Positions 41,728 to 50,847 of a stretch of DNA of 64,000 nt are shown one piece after another. The first letter of the stretch is position 1, and each line of letters starts with the position of its first letter. The DNA is from Clostridiaceae bacterium M8S5. Its GTDB lineage: Bacteria > Bacillota > Clostridia > Tissierellales > MCWD3. The notes below the pieces were generated by a model that saw only the letters and a program-made list of their open reading frames with translations, searched no databases and was not told the origin of the DNA. Where the stretch lies: NCBI GenBank assembly GCA_029227815.1, contig CP118523.1, forward strand, positions 124,001 through 188,000, in the 5' to 3' direction. Made by a program: the position numbers and the translations under genes.

Positions 41728-42573
41728 ATGGCTGTTAAATTATTTATATTGTTGATGATATCAGTGTGCGTATATGTAGTTTTTGCTGTCAAGAGCTTTA
41801 AGAATATACCTGTTGACTATGATATAAAATTTATCAGACGAATATATTACTGTTATTCACTAGTGTGGATAATCGTCTTTAATATAATGTTCTATGATAT
41901 CATAAAAACGGTGCAAATAATAAGAGTTAGTGCAATAATGTCCACGCAATTTGCAGTAAATGTGTTTATAGTATCGACAGTATTGTTTATAGGCTGTCTA
42001 ATATGGGAATATTTATTTATCTCGTGTAAATCAATTAGGATATTTAGATTCAAAAACCTTGCATTAAAGCTTGAGCGAGAAGAAAGAGAAAAAATAAAAA
42101 GTATTGCATACTATGGAAGATTTGTAAAACGTGAAAAAGATACTCTTTATGCAGTGTTAAATGCAATGCTTGAAATGGAAGAGTATATTAACCAATATAT
42201 AAAAGAGGAAGATTTAAGCCCGTATGTATGTTATGAAAAAATATTAAAAGAGTATAAAAGTAAAAGAAAGAATATTGATGTTAATGTATATTATGAAAAC
42301 ACAAGTCAATTTGACTTGATGAAAAGACAACTAGGCTTAACAGAACATCAACTATCTTCAATTATATGTACAATGAATATATTCGGATTTTGCTCAAAAG
42401 ATGGATTTAGAAAGAAGGATTATATTTTTGGCAAAATAGAAACAAAATATTTACCAGAAAACATTATAGTAGTATTAAGAAGCAAGCATTTAATTGATAA
42501 AGAGTTTCTCATATTATTTGACATTATTAATTATTTTGAACTCAGACTTGAATTAGAGATGCTTAAAATGTAG
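41728..42573 (+). CDS. Unknown membrane-anchored protein
   Basis: 281 residues, unrecognised. Three hydrophobic segments occupy residues 1-100. A soluble part follows, with a charged helix (KLEREEREKIKSIAYYGRF), ALNAMLEMEEYINQY-type helices and a C-terminal region that looks DNA-binding or HD-like only superficially (QLGLTEHQLSSIICTMNIFG). I chose ATG 41728, 9 nt after GGAG. It has no clear operon partner except the small gene that follows. Confidence 0.6.
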   Translation: MAVKLFILLMISVCVYVVFAVKSFKNIPVDYDIKFIRRIYYCYSLVWIIVFNIMFYDIIKTVQIIRVSAIMSTQFAVNVFIVSTVLFIGCLIWEYLFISCKSIRIFRFKNLALKLEREEREKIKSIAYYGRFVKREKDTLYAVLNAMLEMEEYINQYIKEEDLSPYVCYEKILKEYKSKRKNIDVNVYYENTSQFDLMKRQLGLTEHQLSSIICTMNIFGFCSKDGFRKKDYIFGKIETKYLPENIIVVLRSKHLIDKEFLILFDIINYFELRLELEMLKM

Positions 42574-42614
42574 AAATGATACAATACTGACGTAAGAAGG
42601 GGTGTGTTATTTTG

Positions 42615-42779
42615 ATGACAGATGACAGAAAGAGCAATCTTGACAAAATGGTTATTATAGCTAAAAGTAAAACATGCAACGCATACAAAACAAAGCTTAG
42701 ATTTGCTTCGAATTCAAAAGTATTAAGTGATAGAAAAGCATTAGAAGGACAAAGAGCATTAAAAGAAAGTTTTATTTAA
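42615..42779 (+). CDS. Small basic protein, 54 aa
   Basis: ATG at 42615, 11 nt after AAGGGGTG. The product begins MTDDRKSNLDKMVIIAKSKT and is Lys/Arg-rich with a single Cys. It is unrecognised. It sits 41 nt after the previous gene and before a terminator, so it is probably the last gene of a two-gene operon. Confidence 0.5.
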   Translation: MTDDRKSNLDKMVIIAKSKTCNAYKTKLRFASNSKVLSDRKALEGQRALKESFI

Positions 42780-42803
42780 TACCTATTAGTGGTATAATTT
42801 ATT

Positions 42804-42837
42804 AAGGAGCTGTAGTTTTTATTAACAGCTCCTTTAA
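42804..42837 (+). terminator. Intrinsic terminator
   Basis: AAGGAGCTGT pairs with ACAGCTCCTT, then TAAATTT. Confidence 0.75.
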
Positions 42838-42905
42838 ATTTAAGTTAGTAGTAAATAATAATAGTGAAAGCTAATATAATTATACTTTTCATAAGGAGGA
42901 ACAGT

Positions 42906-43925
42906 ATGAAGAAATTCGGAATAATACTAATTGTTTCATTATTAGTTTTTGTTGGATGTGATAGACAGCCAATAAAGCCAATAGCTAAAAAAAATCTATT
43001 GCTAGGAACAATAGTAAATATAAAAATATACGATGATGTAGATGATAAAATATTTAATGAAATATTTACTAGACTAGAAGACATTGAAAATAAAATGAGT
43101 GTTAATATAGAAGATAGTGAGGTATCAATGATAAACAAACAAGCAGGAAACAGTGCGATTAAAGTTTCAGATGATACATATTATGTTGTTAACCAAGGAA
43201 AAGAGTTTTCAAAGATGTCAAATGGTAGATTTGATATTAGTATATTACCATTAGTTGAGCTTTGGGGTATAGGAACTGAAAAAGCAAAGTTACCTGCTAA
43301 AGAACAAATACAGCAAAAATTAGCATTAATTAATTATAGAGAGATAATAACCAACGATAGTGAAAAAACTATAAAACTAGGTAAGAAAAATATGGCGTTA
43401 GATTTAGGAGGAATAGCAAAAGGTTTTGCAGCAGACGAAATAATAAAAATCTTAAATAAGCAAAAAATTAAAGGTGCAATTATAGATTTAGGAGGTAATG
43501 TAATAGTATATGGAAGTAGTCCAAATAACAAATATTGGGGAATCGCTGTACAAAACCCTTTCAAAAATAGAAACAATTATGTTGGTATAATATCAGCAAA
43601 TAATAAATCTATAGTTACATCTGGAATTTATGAGAGAAATTTTGAGTATAGGGGTAAGGTTTATCATCATATATTGGATACTTACACAGGTTACCCAGTA
43701 GAAAACAATCTAGCAAGTGTTACAATAGTTAGTGACAGTTCAATTCAGGCAGATGCATTATCTACGGCAACATTTTCAATGGGGCTTGATAAGGGAAGGG
43801 AATTTATCAATTCAATAGATAATGCTGAAGCATTGTTTATAACAAAAGATTCGAAGATTTATATTACAAAAGGCCTAAAAGATAACTTTGAACTTGTAGA
43901 CGAGGGATTTGTGCTTATAGAATAA
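42906..43925 (+). CDS. apbE: FAD:protein FMN transferase lipoprotein (ApbE family)
   Basis: Attaches FMN covalently to a Thr or Ser in flavoproteins such as Rnf/Nqr subunits, acting outside the membrane. 339 residues with lipobox FVGC (Cys18). Family motifs are LLGTIVNIKIY, DLGGIAKGFAADEI, GAIIDLGGNVIVYG, TSGIYER, YHHILDTYTGYP and QADALSTATF. I chose the ATG at 42906, directly after AAGGAGG. Genes for a NusG-II and a Gx-transporter protein follow after one acetyltransferase gene. Confidence 0.92.
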   Translation: MKKFGIILIVSLLVFVGCDRQPIKPIAKKNLLLGTIVNIKIYDDVDDKIFNEIFTRLEDIENKMSVNIEDSEVSMINKQAGNSAIKVSDDTYYVVNQGKEFSKMSNGRFDISILPLVELWGIGTEKAKLPAKEQIQQKLALINYREIITNDSEKTIKLGKKNMALDLGGIAKGFAADEIIKILNKQKIKGAIIDLGGNVIVYGSSPNNKYWGIAVQNPFKNRNNYVGIISANNKSIVTSGIYERNFEYRGKVYHHILDTYTGYPVENNLASVTIVSDSSIQADALSTATFSMGLDKGREFINSIDNAEALFITKDSKIYITKGLKDNFELVDEGFVLIE

Positions 43926-44054
43926 AATATACTAAATATTTAAAAAGGCTGGTGGAATTGAATTTTATCATTTATAATTATATGTAATAATATACTGTAA
44001 TTTGGCATTATAGTTAGCCGTATGTAAATATGGTTTGTTAAGGGCGGGTGTGGA

Positions 44055-45173
44055 ATGATAAAAATTGTAGAGGTGAAATCAAAAAAGCAAATAAAAGAAT
44101 TTATAGAAGTGCCTTTTCATATATACAAAAATGATCAAAATTGGGTTCCACCACTAAGAAGAGATGAATTAAAAAAGTTGATGGGTATAAATAACCCGCT
44201 TTTTACACAAGGTGAACATGCCTTATTTATTGTATATAAAGACAGTAAAGGTGTAGGAAGAATAATAGTTGGAATAGAAGAAAAACTGAATAAGAGCAAG
44301 AACAAAAGAGAAGGATATATAAGTCTATTTGAATGTATAGAGTGTGAGCAAGTGTTTAAGTTGTTACTACAAACGGCAGAGCAATGGCTTAAAACTAGAG
44401 GGATGAAAACAGTTGTAGGGCCTATATCACCGACAAAAGGTGATGATTCTAGAGGTATTTTGGTTGAGGGATTTGATGGACCTCCAGTGATTATGAATTC
44501 GTATAACCCTAAATTTTATGGAGAATATTTTCAGACAAACAGATATAATAAATACAGAGATTATTTAGCGTATTATATTGATACAAGTAGTATGCCTATA
44601 GAAAGATATAAAAGAGTAGTAAAATATGCTAAAAAGAGATACGGATATTATGTTGAAAAGATGAATTTAGACGATGTAGAAGGACTTGCAAACGATCTTA
44701 AAAAAATCGTGGACTTATCACTTCCGCAGGCAGAACATAGAATCCCACCTTCAAGAAAAGATTTGATGGCAGAAATCAGAAGTCTTAGGAAATATGCTGA
44801 TAGGGATTTGTTACACATTGCAAAGTCAAAAGAAGGAGAGCCAATAGGCTTTGTAGTAGCAGTGCCTAACTATAATGAAATTTTAATAAAAATGAAGGGT
44901 AGATATTTTCCTTTTGGTATATTAAAATATCTATATTACAAAAATAAGGTAAAAGGTGTTAGGGTTTTCATACAACACGTGATACCAAAATACAGAGATA
45001 AAGCTGTCAACGGAGCAATATTTTATAACATGATTATAAAAAGTATAGAAAAAGGTTATACCTATGGCGAAGGATCTACAATAAATGAGCACAATAAGAA
45101 ATCTATACTTAGTGTAGAAAAATTAGGTGGGAGAAAATACAGAGTCTATAGAATGTATAAAAAAGACTTATAA
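44055..45173 (+). CDS. GNAT-like N-acetyltransferase family protein (YghO-like)
   Basis: 372 residues starting IKIVEVKSKKQIKEFIEVPF, with WVPPLRRDE and the block VVGPISPTKGDDSRGILVEG typical of the YghO-like branch of GNAT-related proteins. The C-terminal part contains a second acetyltransferase-like half ending EGSTINEHNKKSILSVEKLG. Substrate unknown. It sits between apbE and the NusG-II gene in the same direction. Confidence 0.7.
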   Translation: MIKIVEVKSKKQIKEFIEVPFHIYKNDQNWVPPLRRDELKKLMGINNPLFTQGEHALFIVYKDSKGVGRIIVGIEEKLNKSKNKREGYISLFECIECEQVFKLLLQTAEQWLKTRGMKTVVGPISPTKGDDSRGILVEGFDGPPVIMNSYNPKFYGEYFQTNRYNKYRDYLAYYIDTSSMPIERYKRVVKYAKKRYGYYVEKMNLDDVEGLANDLKKIVDLSLPQAEHRIPPSRKDLMAEIRSLRKYADRDLLHIAKSKEGEPIGFVVAVPNYNEILIKMKGRYFPFGILKYLYYKNKVKGVRVFIQHVIPKYRDKAVNGAIFYNMIIKSIEKGYTYGEGSTINEHNKKSILSVEKLGGRKYRVYRMYKKDL

Positions 45174-45185
45174 AGTAGGGATTAG

Positions 45186-45560
45186 ATGAAGAAATTAGAT
45201 ATAATAATAGTAATTGCTGTAATATTTGTAGCTGGTTTATTTTATATAGTTAATAACTTAATAAATAGTGATTATGATTTTAACATAGTGAAAATAACGG
45301 TAGATGGTAAGTTATATAGAGAAATAAAATTGAAAGATAATAATAATGAGAAAATAGTTATAGAAAAAAATGGACATAAAAACATAATAGATATAACAGG
45401 TAATGAAGTTAGAATGATACAAGCTAATTGTAGTGATAAGGTATGTATTAAAATGGGAGCAATAAGCGAACCGGGAGAAATGATAGTATGTCTACCTAAT
45501 AAAGTTATTATAGAAATACAAGGTGATAAAAAGAAAGACATAGATGGATTAACATATTAG
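45186..45560 (+). CDS. NusG domain II-containing membrane-anchored protein
   Basis: 124 residues: an N-terminal transmembrane helix (IIIVIAVIFVAGLFYIV) then an extracytoplasmic NusG-II-type domain with the typical CSDKVCIKMGAISEPGEMIVCLPNKVII. It usually occurs next to ApbE and the Gx transporter, as here. It starts 12 nt after the acetyltransferase and ends 11 nt before the next gene. Confidence 0.88.
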   Translation: MKKLDIIIVIAVIFVAGLFYIVNNLINSDYDFNIVKITVDGKLYREIKLKDNNNEKIVIEKNGHKNIIDITGNEVRMIQANCSDKVCIKMGAISEPGEMIVCLPNKVIIEIQGDKKKDIDGLTY

Positions 45561-45571
45561 AGGAGTATAAC

Positions 45572-46075
45572 ATGAGTAAAACAAGGAAAATGGTATTTTT
45601 ATCATTGTTGGTGACAGGAGCGATGATACTTAGTTATATAGAAAACAGTATTCCAATAGGGTTTTCATATTTAGGAGCAAAGTTAGGATTAGCAAACATT
45701 ATGAGTATAATTGCATTGTACTTATTCGGTTTTAAAGAGGCGTTAAGTATTGTATTTCTAAGAACGTTTTTAACTGATACCTTATTTGGATCAATGGCGA
45801 GGTTTTTATTTAGTATTTCAGGAGGAGTACTAAGTGTATTGGCTATGTTTATAGTATTGAAAATAGCTAAAGATAAAATGAGTATTATAGGGGCAAGTGT
45901 AGTAGGTGCAGTTTTCCATAGTATCGGGCAAATAATTATAGCATCAATAATAGTCAAGAATACTGGAATAATAATTTTACTACCATATCTTGGAATCATA
46001 TCGGTTGTTACTGGATTATTTGTAGGTATTAGTGCTCAATATATTATATACAAATTGCAGAAAATATATAGTTAA
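45572..46075 (+). CDS. Gx-transporter family membrane protein (HepSI-like)
   Basis: 167 residues with five hydrophobic helices; YIENSIPIGFSYLGAKLGLANI is the family's hallmark N-terminal motif, followed by GSMARFLFSISGGVLSVLAM. Databases label it Gx transporter or heptaprenyl diphosphate synthase component I; the true function is unsettled. It is the last gene of the apbE-associated cluster. Confidence 0.87.
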   Translation: MSKTRKMVFLSLLVTGAMILSYIENSIPIGFSYLGAKLGLANIMSIIALYLFGFKEALSIVFLRTFLTDTLFGSMARFLFSISGGVLSVLAMFIVLKIAKDKMSIIGASVVGAVFHSIGQIIIASIIVKNTGIIILLPYLGIISVVTGLFVGISAQYIIYKLQKIYS

Positions 46076-46165
46076 AAGGTGTTTAGCGATTTATGAATCT
46101 AGATTGTAAAACATATACAAAAAACATTGGCATAATAACAATATATATAAACAAAGGAAGGTTAC

Positions 46166-46240
46166 ATGTCATTAGAGTGTTTTGTCAACTATAAAAGAGA
46201 GCATTCACAATGTCCAGTATCAAATAAATTTATGCAATAA
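46166..46240 (+). CDS. Possible 24-residue peptide
   Basis: AAGGAAGG lies 5 nt before ATG. The product is MSLECFVNYKREHSQCPVSN plus four residues, with two cysteines. It stands in the gap after the Gx-transporter gene. Evidence is limited to the ribosome site. Confidence 0.3.
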   Translation: MSLECFVNYKREHSQCPVSNKFMQ

Positions 46241-46278
46241 TGAGAAAAAAGCTCTTACGATTACTTAGTAAAAAAACA

Positions 46279-46315
46279 TAAACCCAACTAATTTTACATA
46301 GTTAGTTGGGTTTGT
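46279..46315. terminator. Bidirectional terminator
   Basis: AACCCAACTAA pairs with TTAGTTGGGTT; T- and A-runs flank both sides, so it can end transcription from both strands. Confidence 0.75.
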
Positions 46316-46389
46316 TATATATTGTAGATCTGTTTAAATTTTATTAACTTATAATCTTTGTTTTCTAGAACTATAATTTTTACTAGGAT

Positions 46390-46512
46390 TTATTCGCCCA
46401 TATAACCTAATATTTTAGACTGGTCAACAATCCATTTATTTATTCCCAAAATGGCAAATATACTTATAAAAATTGCTAGAAACATGAATCCACCACGCTC
46501 AAATAAAATCAT
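46390..46512 (-). CDS. Small membrane protein, 40 aa
   Basis: On the minus strand AGAAGGTG precedes ATG at 46512. The product has one hydrophobic helix (FMFLAIFISIFAILGINKWI) between short polar ends. It is unrecognised. It begins 65 nt after the stop of the DUF362 protein gene on the same strand and ends before the bidirectional terminator, so it may be its operon partner. Confidence 0.5.
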   Translation of the reverse strand: MILFERGGFMFLAIFISIFAILGINKWIVDQSKILGYMGE

Positions 46513-46577
46513 AAATACACCTTCTAATAATATGTTATATAATACTAATATTTAATATATAAAGAATGTGTGAATGA

Positions 46578-47729
46578 TTATAGCTTAGATAGTAGTCGCA
46601 TCAAAGGAGGTCTATATATATCTACAGCCTTTTGAGGGCATAGTTCGTGACAGCAAAAACAGCGTATGCATTTGCTTAAATCAACAACAGGACGATTAGA
46701 TTTCATTTCTATGATTTTCGGAGGGCAACTTTCATAACATTTGCCACAACCTGTGCAATCCTCGTGTAAAAATACTGGTTTTGGTTGTAGGAGTGTATTG
46801 CATAGATTCGCAACAAATTTAGGGACTCTATCACTTACAAAATCAACACATCTAATCATTGGCATCTTAAAATCACTAATAACAAAATCTTCAATTTTAT
46901 TCCCTACCAATTGAATATCATCTAGAGTACCAGAGCATATACCTCTATCAACACAGCTAGCTATAGTTGGTATTTTCAGAGGATCAAGGTTGATTATTTT
47001 ACTAGCAACTATGTCTAGATGATAAGGGCTATTTGAAGCAATAACAGCGCCGATATTTCTTGGCTGTCCGCTCGTTGGACCATCTCCTTGCATACCTACG
47101 ATTCCATCCATAAATGATAAAACTGGGTTTGCGTACAGACATATATCAACCAGAGCATCAGCAAAATCTTTGACCTCAGGCATTTTAAAATGATATTCTC
47201 CTTTAAGAGAACCTGGGATTATACCAAATTGGTTTTTTACAGCACCTGTAAACAACATCATACAATGAGTCTTTAATTTAGACACAGAAATAACCTTATC
47301 AACGTCATTTAGCATATCGGTTACAGTTAATCTCTTTAATAATTTTCCTTTAGAAAAAGATACATCCATAGATTTTGTATTATAGTTTAATATGGCACCC
47401 GTTTCATTTGCTATATCTGTTATTTGACATGTTTTATAAAGTCCTTTAAGTAATGTTTTATTAAATGGACCTCCTGGGCTGTCTCCTATAATAACAGTAG
47501 CTCCGTAATCTATTAGAATCTCGGCAAGTGCTTTAACAAATATGGGGTGAGTAGTAGCAGCTTTTTCAGGGCTTTTTTTAATGATTAGATTTAACTTTAG
47601 CAAAACCTTATCATTTTTATCTATATATTTTTCTATTCCTCCTAGATTCTCAAAAGATGCTAAAATGCTTTGCTTTACACTTGAGAAAGAATAGTTTTTA
47701 CATTGTTTTAATGAAACGATATTCTCCAT
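46578..47729 (-). CDS. DUF362 protein with two 4Fe-4S clusters
   Basis: 383 residues. The DUF362 domain (about 30-300) contains KLNLIIKKSPEKAATTHP and VIIGDSPGGPF. The C-terminal 60 residues hold a two-cluster ferredoxin domain with CTGCGKCYESCPP and CIRCFCCHELCPQ. A role in electron transfer or iron-sulfur protein maturation is inferred. An AAGGAGA site precedes the ATG. Confidence 0.9.
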   Translation of the reverse strand: MENIVSLKQCKNYSFSSVKQSILASFENLGGIEKYIDKNDKVLLKLNLIIKKSPEKAATTHPIFVKALAEILIDYGATVIIGDSPGGPFNKTLLKGLYKTCQITDIANETGAILNYNTKSMDVSFSKGKLLKRLTVTDMLNDVDKVISVSKLKTHCMMLFTGAVKNQFGIIPGSLKGEYHFKMPEVKDFADALVDICLYANPVLSFMDGIVGMQGDGPTSGQPRNIGAVIASNSPYHLDIVASKIINLDPLKIPTIASCVDRGICSGTLDDIQLVGNKIEDFVISDFKMPMIRCVDFVSDRVPKFVANLCNTLLQPKPVFLHEDCTGCGKCYESCPPKIIEMKSNRPVVDLSKCIRCFCCHELCPQKAVDIYRPPLMRLLSKL

Positions 47730-47958
47730 TGCAGTCTCCTTAGTTTAATTATATACATAATATATCATTATAGTAATACAAAATCAATTACAAAACAAAT
47801 GTGATATACTATTTATTTTATATCATATAATATAATGAAACAGTTTGTTATCATGGCAAATTATACCACAAATTTAGTGAAGATAATATGTCTTTAATTA
47901 TGATGGTTACATAGTTGATAGAGGTATGCTTTTAGTAATAAAATAAACATACAAAATG
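47730..47958. other. Divergent intergenic region
   Basis: About 230 nt of AT-rich DNA between the DUF362 gene and the ppdK promoter; no additional feature is seen. Confidence 0.4.
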
Positions 47959-47987
47959 TTGACAACTAAAAATAAATAGGCTATACT
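47959..47987 (+). promoter_or_regulatory. Promoter of ppdK
   Basis: TTGACA (47959-47964), 17-nt spacer, TATACT (47982-47987). It lies about 95 nt before the start codon. Confidence 0.85.
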
Positions 47988-48081
47988 GTTTAATATAATA
48001 AGATACACAACATATTAAATGTGACATACTATATATTATGGATATTACATATATTAAAAATAGAAGGGGAGAAATGACATT

Positions 48082-50709
48082 ATGCCTAAATTTGTTTATG
48101 CATTTGAGGAAGGGAATAAAGACATGAAATCACTACTAGGAGGAAAAGGTGCTAATCTAGCAGAGATGAAAAGAATTGGATTACCAGTTCCTTCAGGATT
48201 TACGATTACAACAGACGCATGTAATGCATATTATAAAAATGGTAAAAAATTAGGGAAAGATTTAGAGAAGCAAATATTTGAGCTATTGGAAAGATTAGAA
48301 AAGGTAACAAATAAAACCTTTGGAGATATAAAGAATCCTTTATTAGTATCAGTTAGGTCTGGTGCAGTAATATCTATGCCAGGTATGATGGATACTGTCT
48401 TGAACTTAGGATTAAATGATGAATCAGTAAAGGGGTTAGCGGTCTTAACTGAAAATGAGAGATTTGCCTATGATAGTTATAGAAGATTTATACAGATGTT
48501 TGGTGACGTAGTACTAAGTATACCTAAGTATGAATTTGATAGAGTACTAGATGACGTAAAGCATACTACAAATGCTAAAAATGATACAGATCTAACAGTA
48601 GAAGCGCTACAAGAAATAATAAGAAAGTATAAGGGAGTAATAAAAAGACATGCAGGGATAATGTTCCCTAATGACCCGAGAGAGCAACTGATAATGGCAG
48701 TTAGAGCTGTGTTTGATTCATGGAATAATCAAAGAGCAATAATATACAGAAATATAAATGATATTCCGCATGACCTTGGGACAGCTGTAAACGTACAATC
48801 CATGGTTTTTGGAAACATGGGAGAAACGTCTGGAACAGGAGTTGCATTTACAAGAAATCCAGCAACAGGGGAAAATAAAGTGTTTGGCGAGTATTTATTA
48901 AATGCACAAGGTGAAGATGTAGTTGCGGGGATTAGGACACCAAAAGGGATAGATGAATTAAAAGATTTCATGTCAGGAAAGATTTATAATCAATTTATGG
49001 ATATAGCAAAGAAACTAGAGATACATTATAGAGATATGCAAGACATAGAATTTACATTTGAAAAGGGTGAGCTTTTCTTATTGCAAACAAGGACAGGAAA
49101 GAGAACTGCTAAAGCAGCTATGAATATAGCAGTAGACTTAGTGGAAGAAGGAAAAATAACTAAAGAAGAAGCTATTATGAGAATTGATCCAAAACAAATA
49201 GATCAATTACTACATCCAACATTTGACCCAGACGGGTTAAGTAAAGCCAAAAAGTTAGCTAAAGGTTTAGCTGCATCGCCTGGAGCTGCTTCTGGAAGAG
49301 TATATTTCACATCAGAAAAGGCAGTTGAAGTTGCAGATAGCGGAGAAAAAACGATACTTGTTAGAATAGAAACATCACCAGAAGATATAGAAGGTATGGA
49401 TAAATCCCAAGGGATATTAACTGCAAGAGGTGGAATGACATCACACGCAGCTGTAGTAGCTAGAGGTATGGGTAGATGCTGTGTTGCTGGATGTGGTGAG
49501 TTAAAAATTGATGAGGAACAAAAGCAGTTTGTAGCAGGTGGTGTAGTAATAAAAGAAGGAGACCATATTTCAATAGATGGAAATACAGGTTTTGTATACA
49601 AAGGAATTATAGATACAAAAGACATAGAGCTTACAGGTAGTTTTGGAGTTATAATGAAATGGGCTGATGAAAAAAGAAGATTGAAGATTAGAACAAATGC
49701 AGATACACCAAGAGATGCAAAGACAGCAGTAGACTTCGGAGCTGAAGGAATAGGACTATGTAGAACAGAGCATATGTTCTTTGCAGAAGATAGAATATCT
49801 ATAATGAGGCAAATGATACTTTCTGATACAAAAGAAGATAGAATAAAAGCGTTAGATAAGCTATATATATTTCAAAAAGAAGATTTTGCAGGTATATTTA
49901 GAGCTATGGGAGAGAGGCCAACGACAATAAGGTTGCTAGATCCTCCATTGCATGAATTCCTACCACATAATAATGAAGATATAAAAGCATTAGCAAATGC
50001 AATGAATATAGATTATATAAAGCTTAAGAACAAGGTATTGGAGTTAAAAGAGTTTAACCCTATGTTAGGACATAGAGGTTGTAGGCTTGCTATAACTTAT
50101 CCTGAAATATATCAAATGCAGGCAAAAGCAATAATAGGAGCAGCAATAGAAGTGTCTAAACTAGATGGATCAAATATAAAACCAGAAATAATGATACCAC
50201 TAGTGGGTCATGCAAAAGAGCTAGAAATATTGAGAGAGCTAGTTGAAAAAACAGTTAATCAAACATTAGAAGATGGTTGTTATAAGTTAGAATATCTTGT
50301 TGGTACAATGATAGAAATACCAAGAGCTGCTTTAACAGCTGATGAGGTTGCTAAACATGCAGACTTTTTCTCATTTGGAACAAACGATTTGACACAAATG
50401 ACATTTGGTTTTTCAAGAGATGATGCTGGTAAATTTATAGAAGAATATAAGAATAAAGAAATATTCGAAAATGATCCTTTTACTACATTGGACGTTTCAG
50501 GTGTGGGTAGCTTAATAAGCACAGCGTATAAGTTAGGTAGGTCAGTAAAAGAGAATTTAAAAATAGGAATATGTGGAGAGCATGGTGGAGATCCAAGATC
50601 AATTCAGTTCTGTGAAAATATTGGTTTAGACTATGTATCATGTTCACCGTATAGAGTTCCTATAGCAAGATTGGCTGCGGCTCAGTCTGTAATAAACAAA
50701 AACATATAA
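48082..50709 (+). CDS. ppdK: Pyruvate, phosphate dikinase
   Basis: Interconverts pyruvate, ATP and phosphate with PEP, AMP and PPi; in anaerobes it often works in glycolysis or gluconeogenesis. 875 residues, full length. The N-terminal nucleotide-binding domain has LLGGKGANLAEM and VSVRSGAVISMPGMMDTVLN. The central phosphohistidine domain has GGMTSHAAVVARGMGRCCV. The C-terminal PEP/pyruvate TIM barrel has GIGLCRTEHMFF, NPMLGHRGCRL and FGTNDLTQM. GGGGAG precedes the ATG. It is a single-gene unit. Confidence 0.96.
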   Translation: MPKFVYAFEEGNKDMKSLLGGKGANLAEMKRIGLPVPSGFTITTDACNAYYKNGKKLGKDLEKQIFELLERLEKVTNKTFGDIKNPLLVSVRSGAVISMPGMMDTVLNLGLNDESVKGLAVLTENERFAYDSYRRFIQMFGDVVLSIPKYEFDRVLDDVKHTTNAKNDTDLTVEALQEIIRKYKGVIKRHAGIMFPNDPREQLIMAVRAVFDSWNNQRAIIYRNINDIPHDLGTAVNVQSMVFGNMGETSGTGVAFTRNPATGENKVFGEYLLNAQGEDVVAGIRTPKGIDELKDFMSGKIYNQFMDIAKKLEIHYRDMQDIEFTFEKGELFLLQTRTGKRTAKAAMNIAVDLVEEGKITKEEAIMRIDPKQIDQLLHPTFDPDGLSKAKKLAKGLAASPGAASGRVYFTSEKAVEVADSGEKTILVRIETSPEDIEGMDKSQGILTARGGMTSHAAVVARGMGRCCVAGCGELKIDEEQKQFVAGGVVIKEGDHISIDGNTGFVYKGIIDTKDIELTGSFGVIMKWADEKRRLKIRTNADTPRDAKTAVDFGAEGIGLCRTEHMFFAEDRISIMRQMILSDTKEDRIKALDKLYIFQKEDFAGIFRAMGERPTTIRLLDPPLHEFLPHNNEDIKALANAMNIDYIKLKNKVLELKEFNPMLGHRGCRLAITYPEIYQMQAKAIIGAAIEVSKLDGSNIKPEIMIPLVGHAKELEILRELVEKTVNQTLEDGCYKLEYLVGTMIEIPRAALTADEVAKHADFFSFGTNDLTQMTFGFSRDDAGKFIEEYKNKEIFENDPFTTLDVSGVGSLISTAYKLGRSVKENLKIGICGEHGGDPRSIQFCENIGLDYVSCSPYRVPIARLAAAQSVINKNI

Positions 50710-50720
50710 TGTAAAAATAT

Positions 50721-50745
50721 GCGCCTAAGCAATTTGCTTAGGCGC
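50721..50745. terminator. Symmetrical hairpin after ppdK
   Basis: GCGCCTAAGCAA pairs with TTGCTTAGGCGC; a strong stem but with only a weak T-run. Confidence 0.7.
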
Positions 50746-50847
50746 TGTTAGATTATAAGAAGGAAAAAATAAAATTTGCACAAAAATTAATATCATATCA
50801 GTGATATATGGTAAAATAAAAAAAACAAAAAGAATGGATGAGGTATT

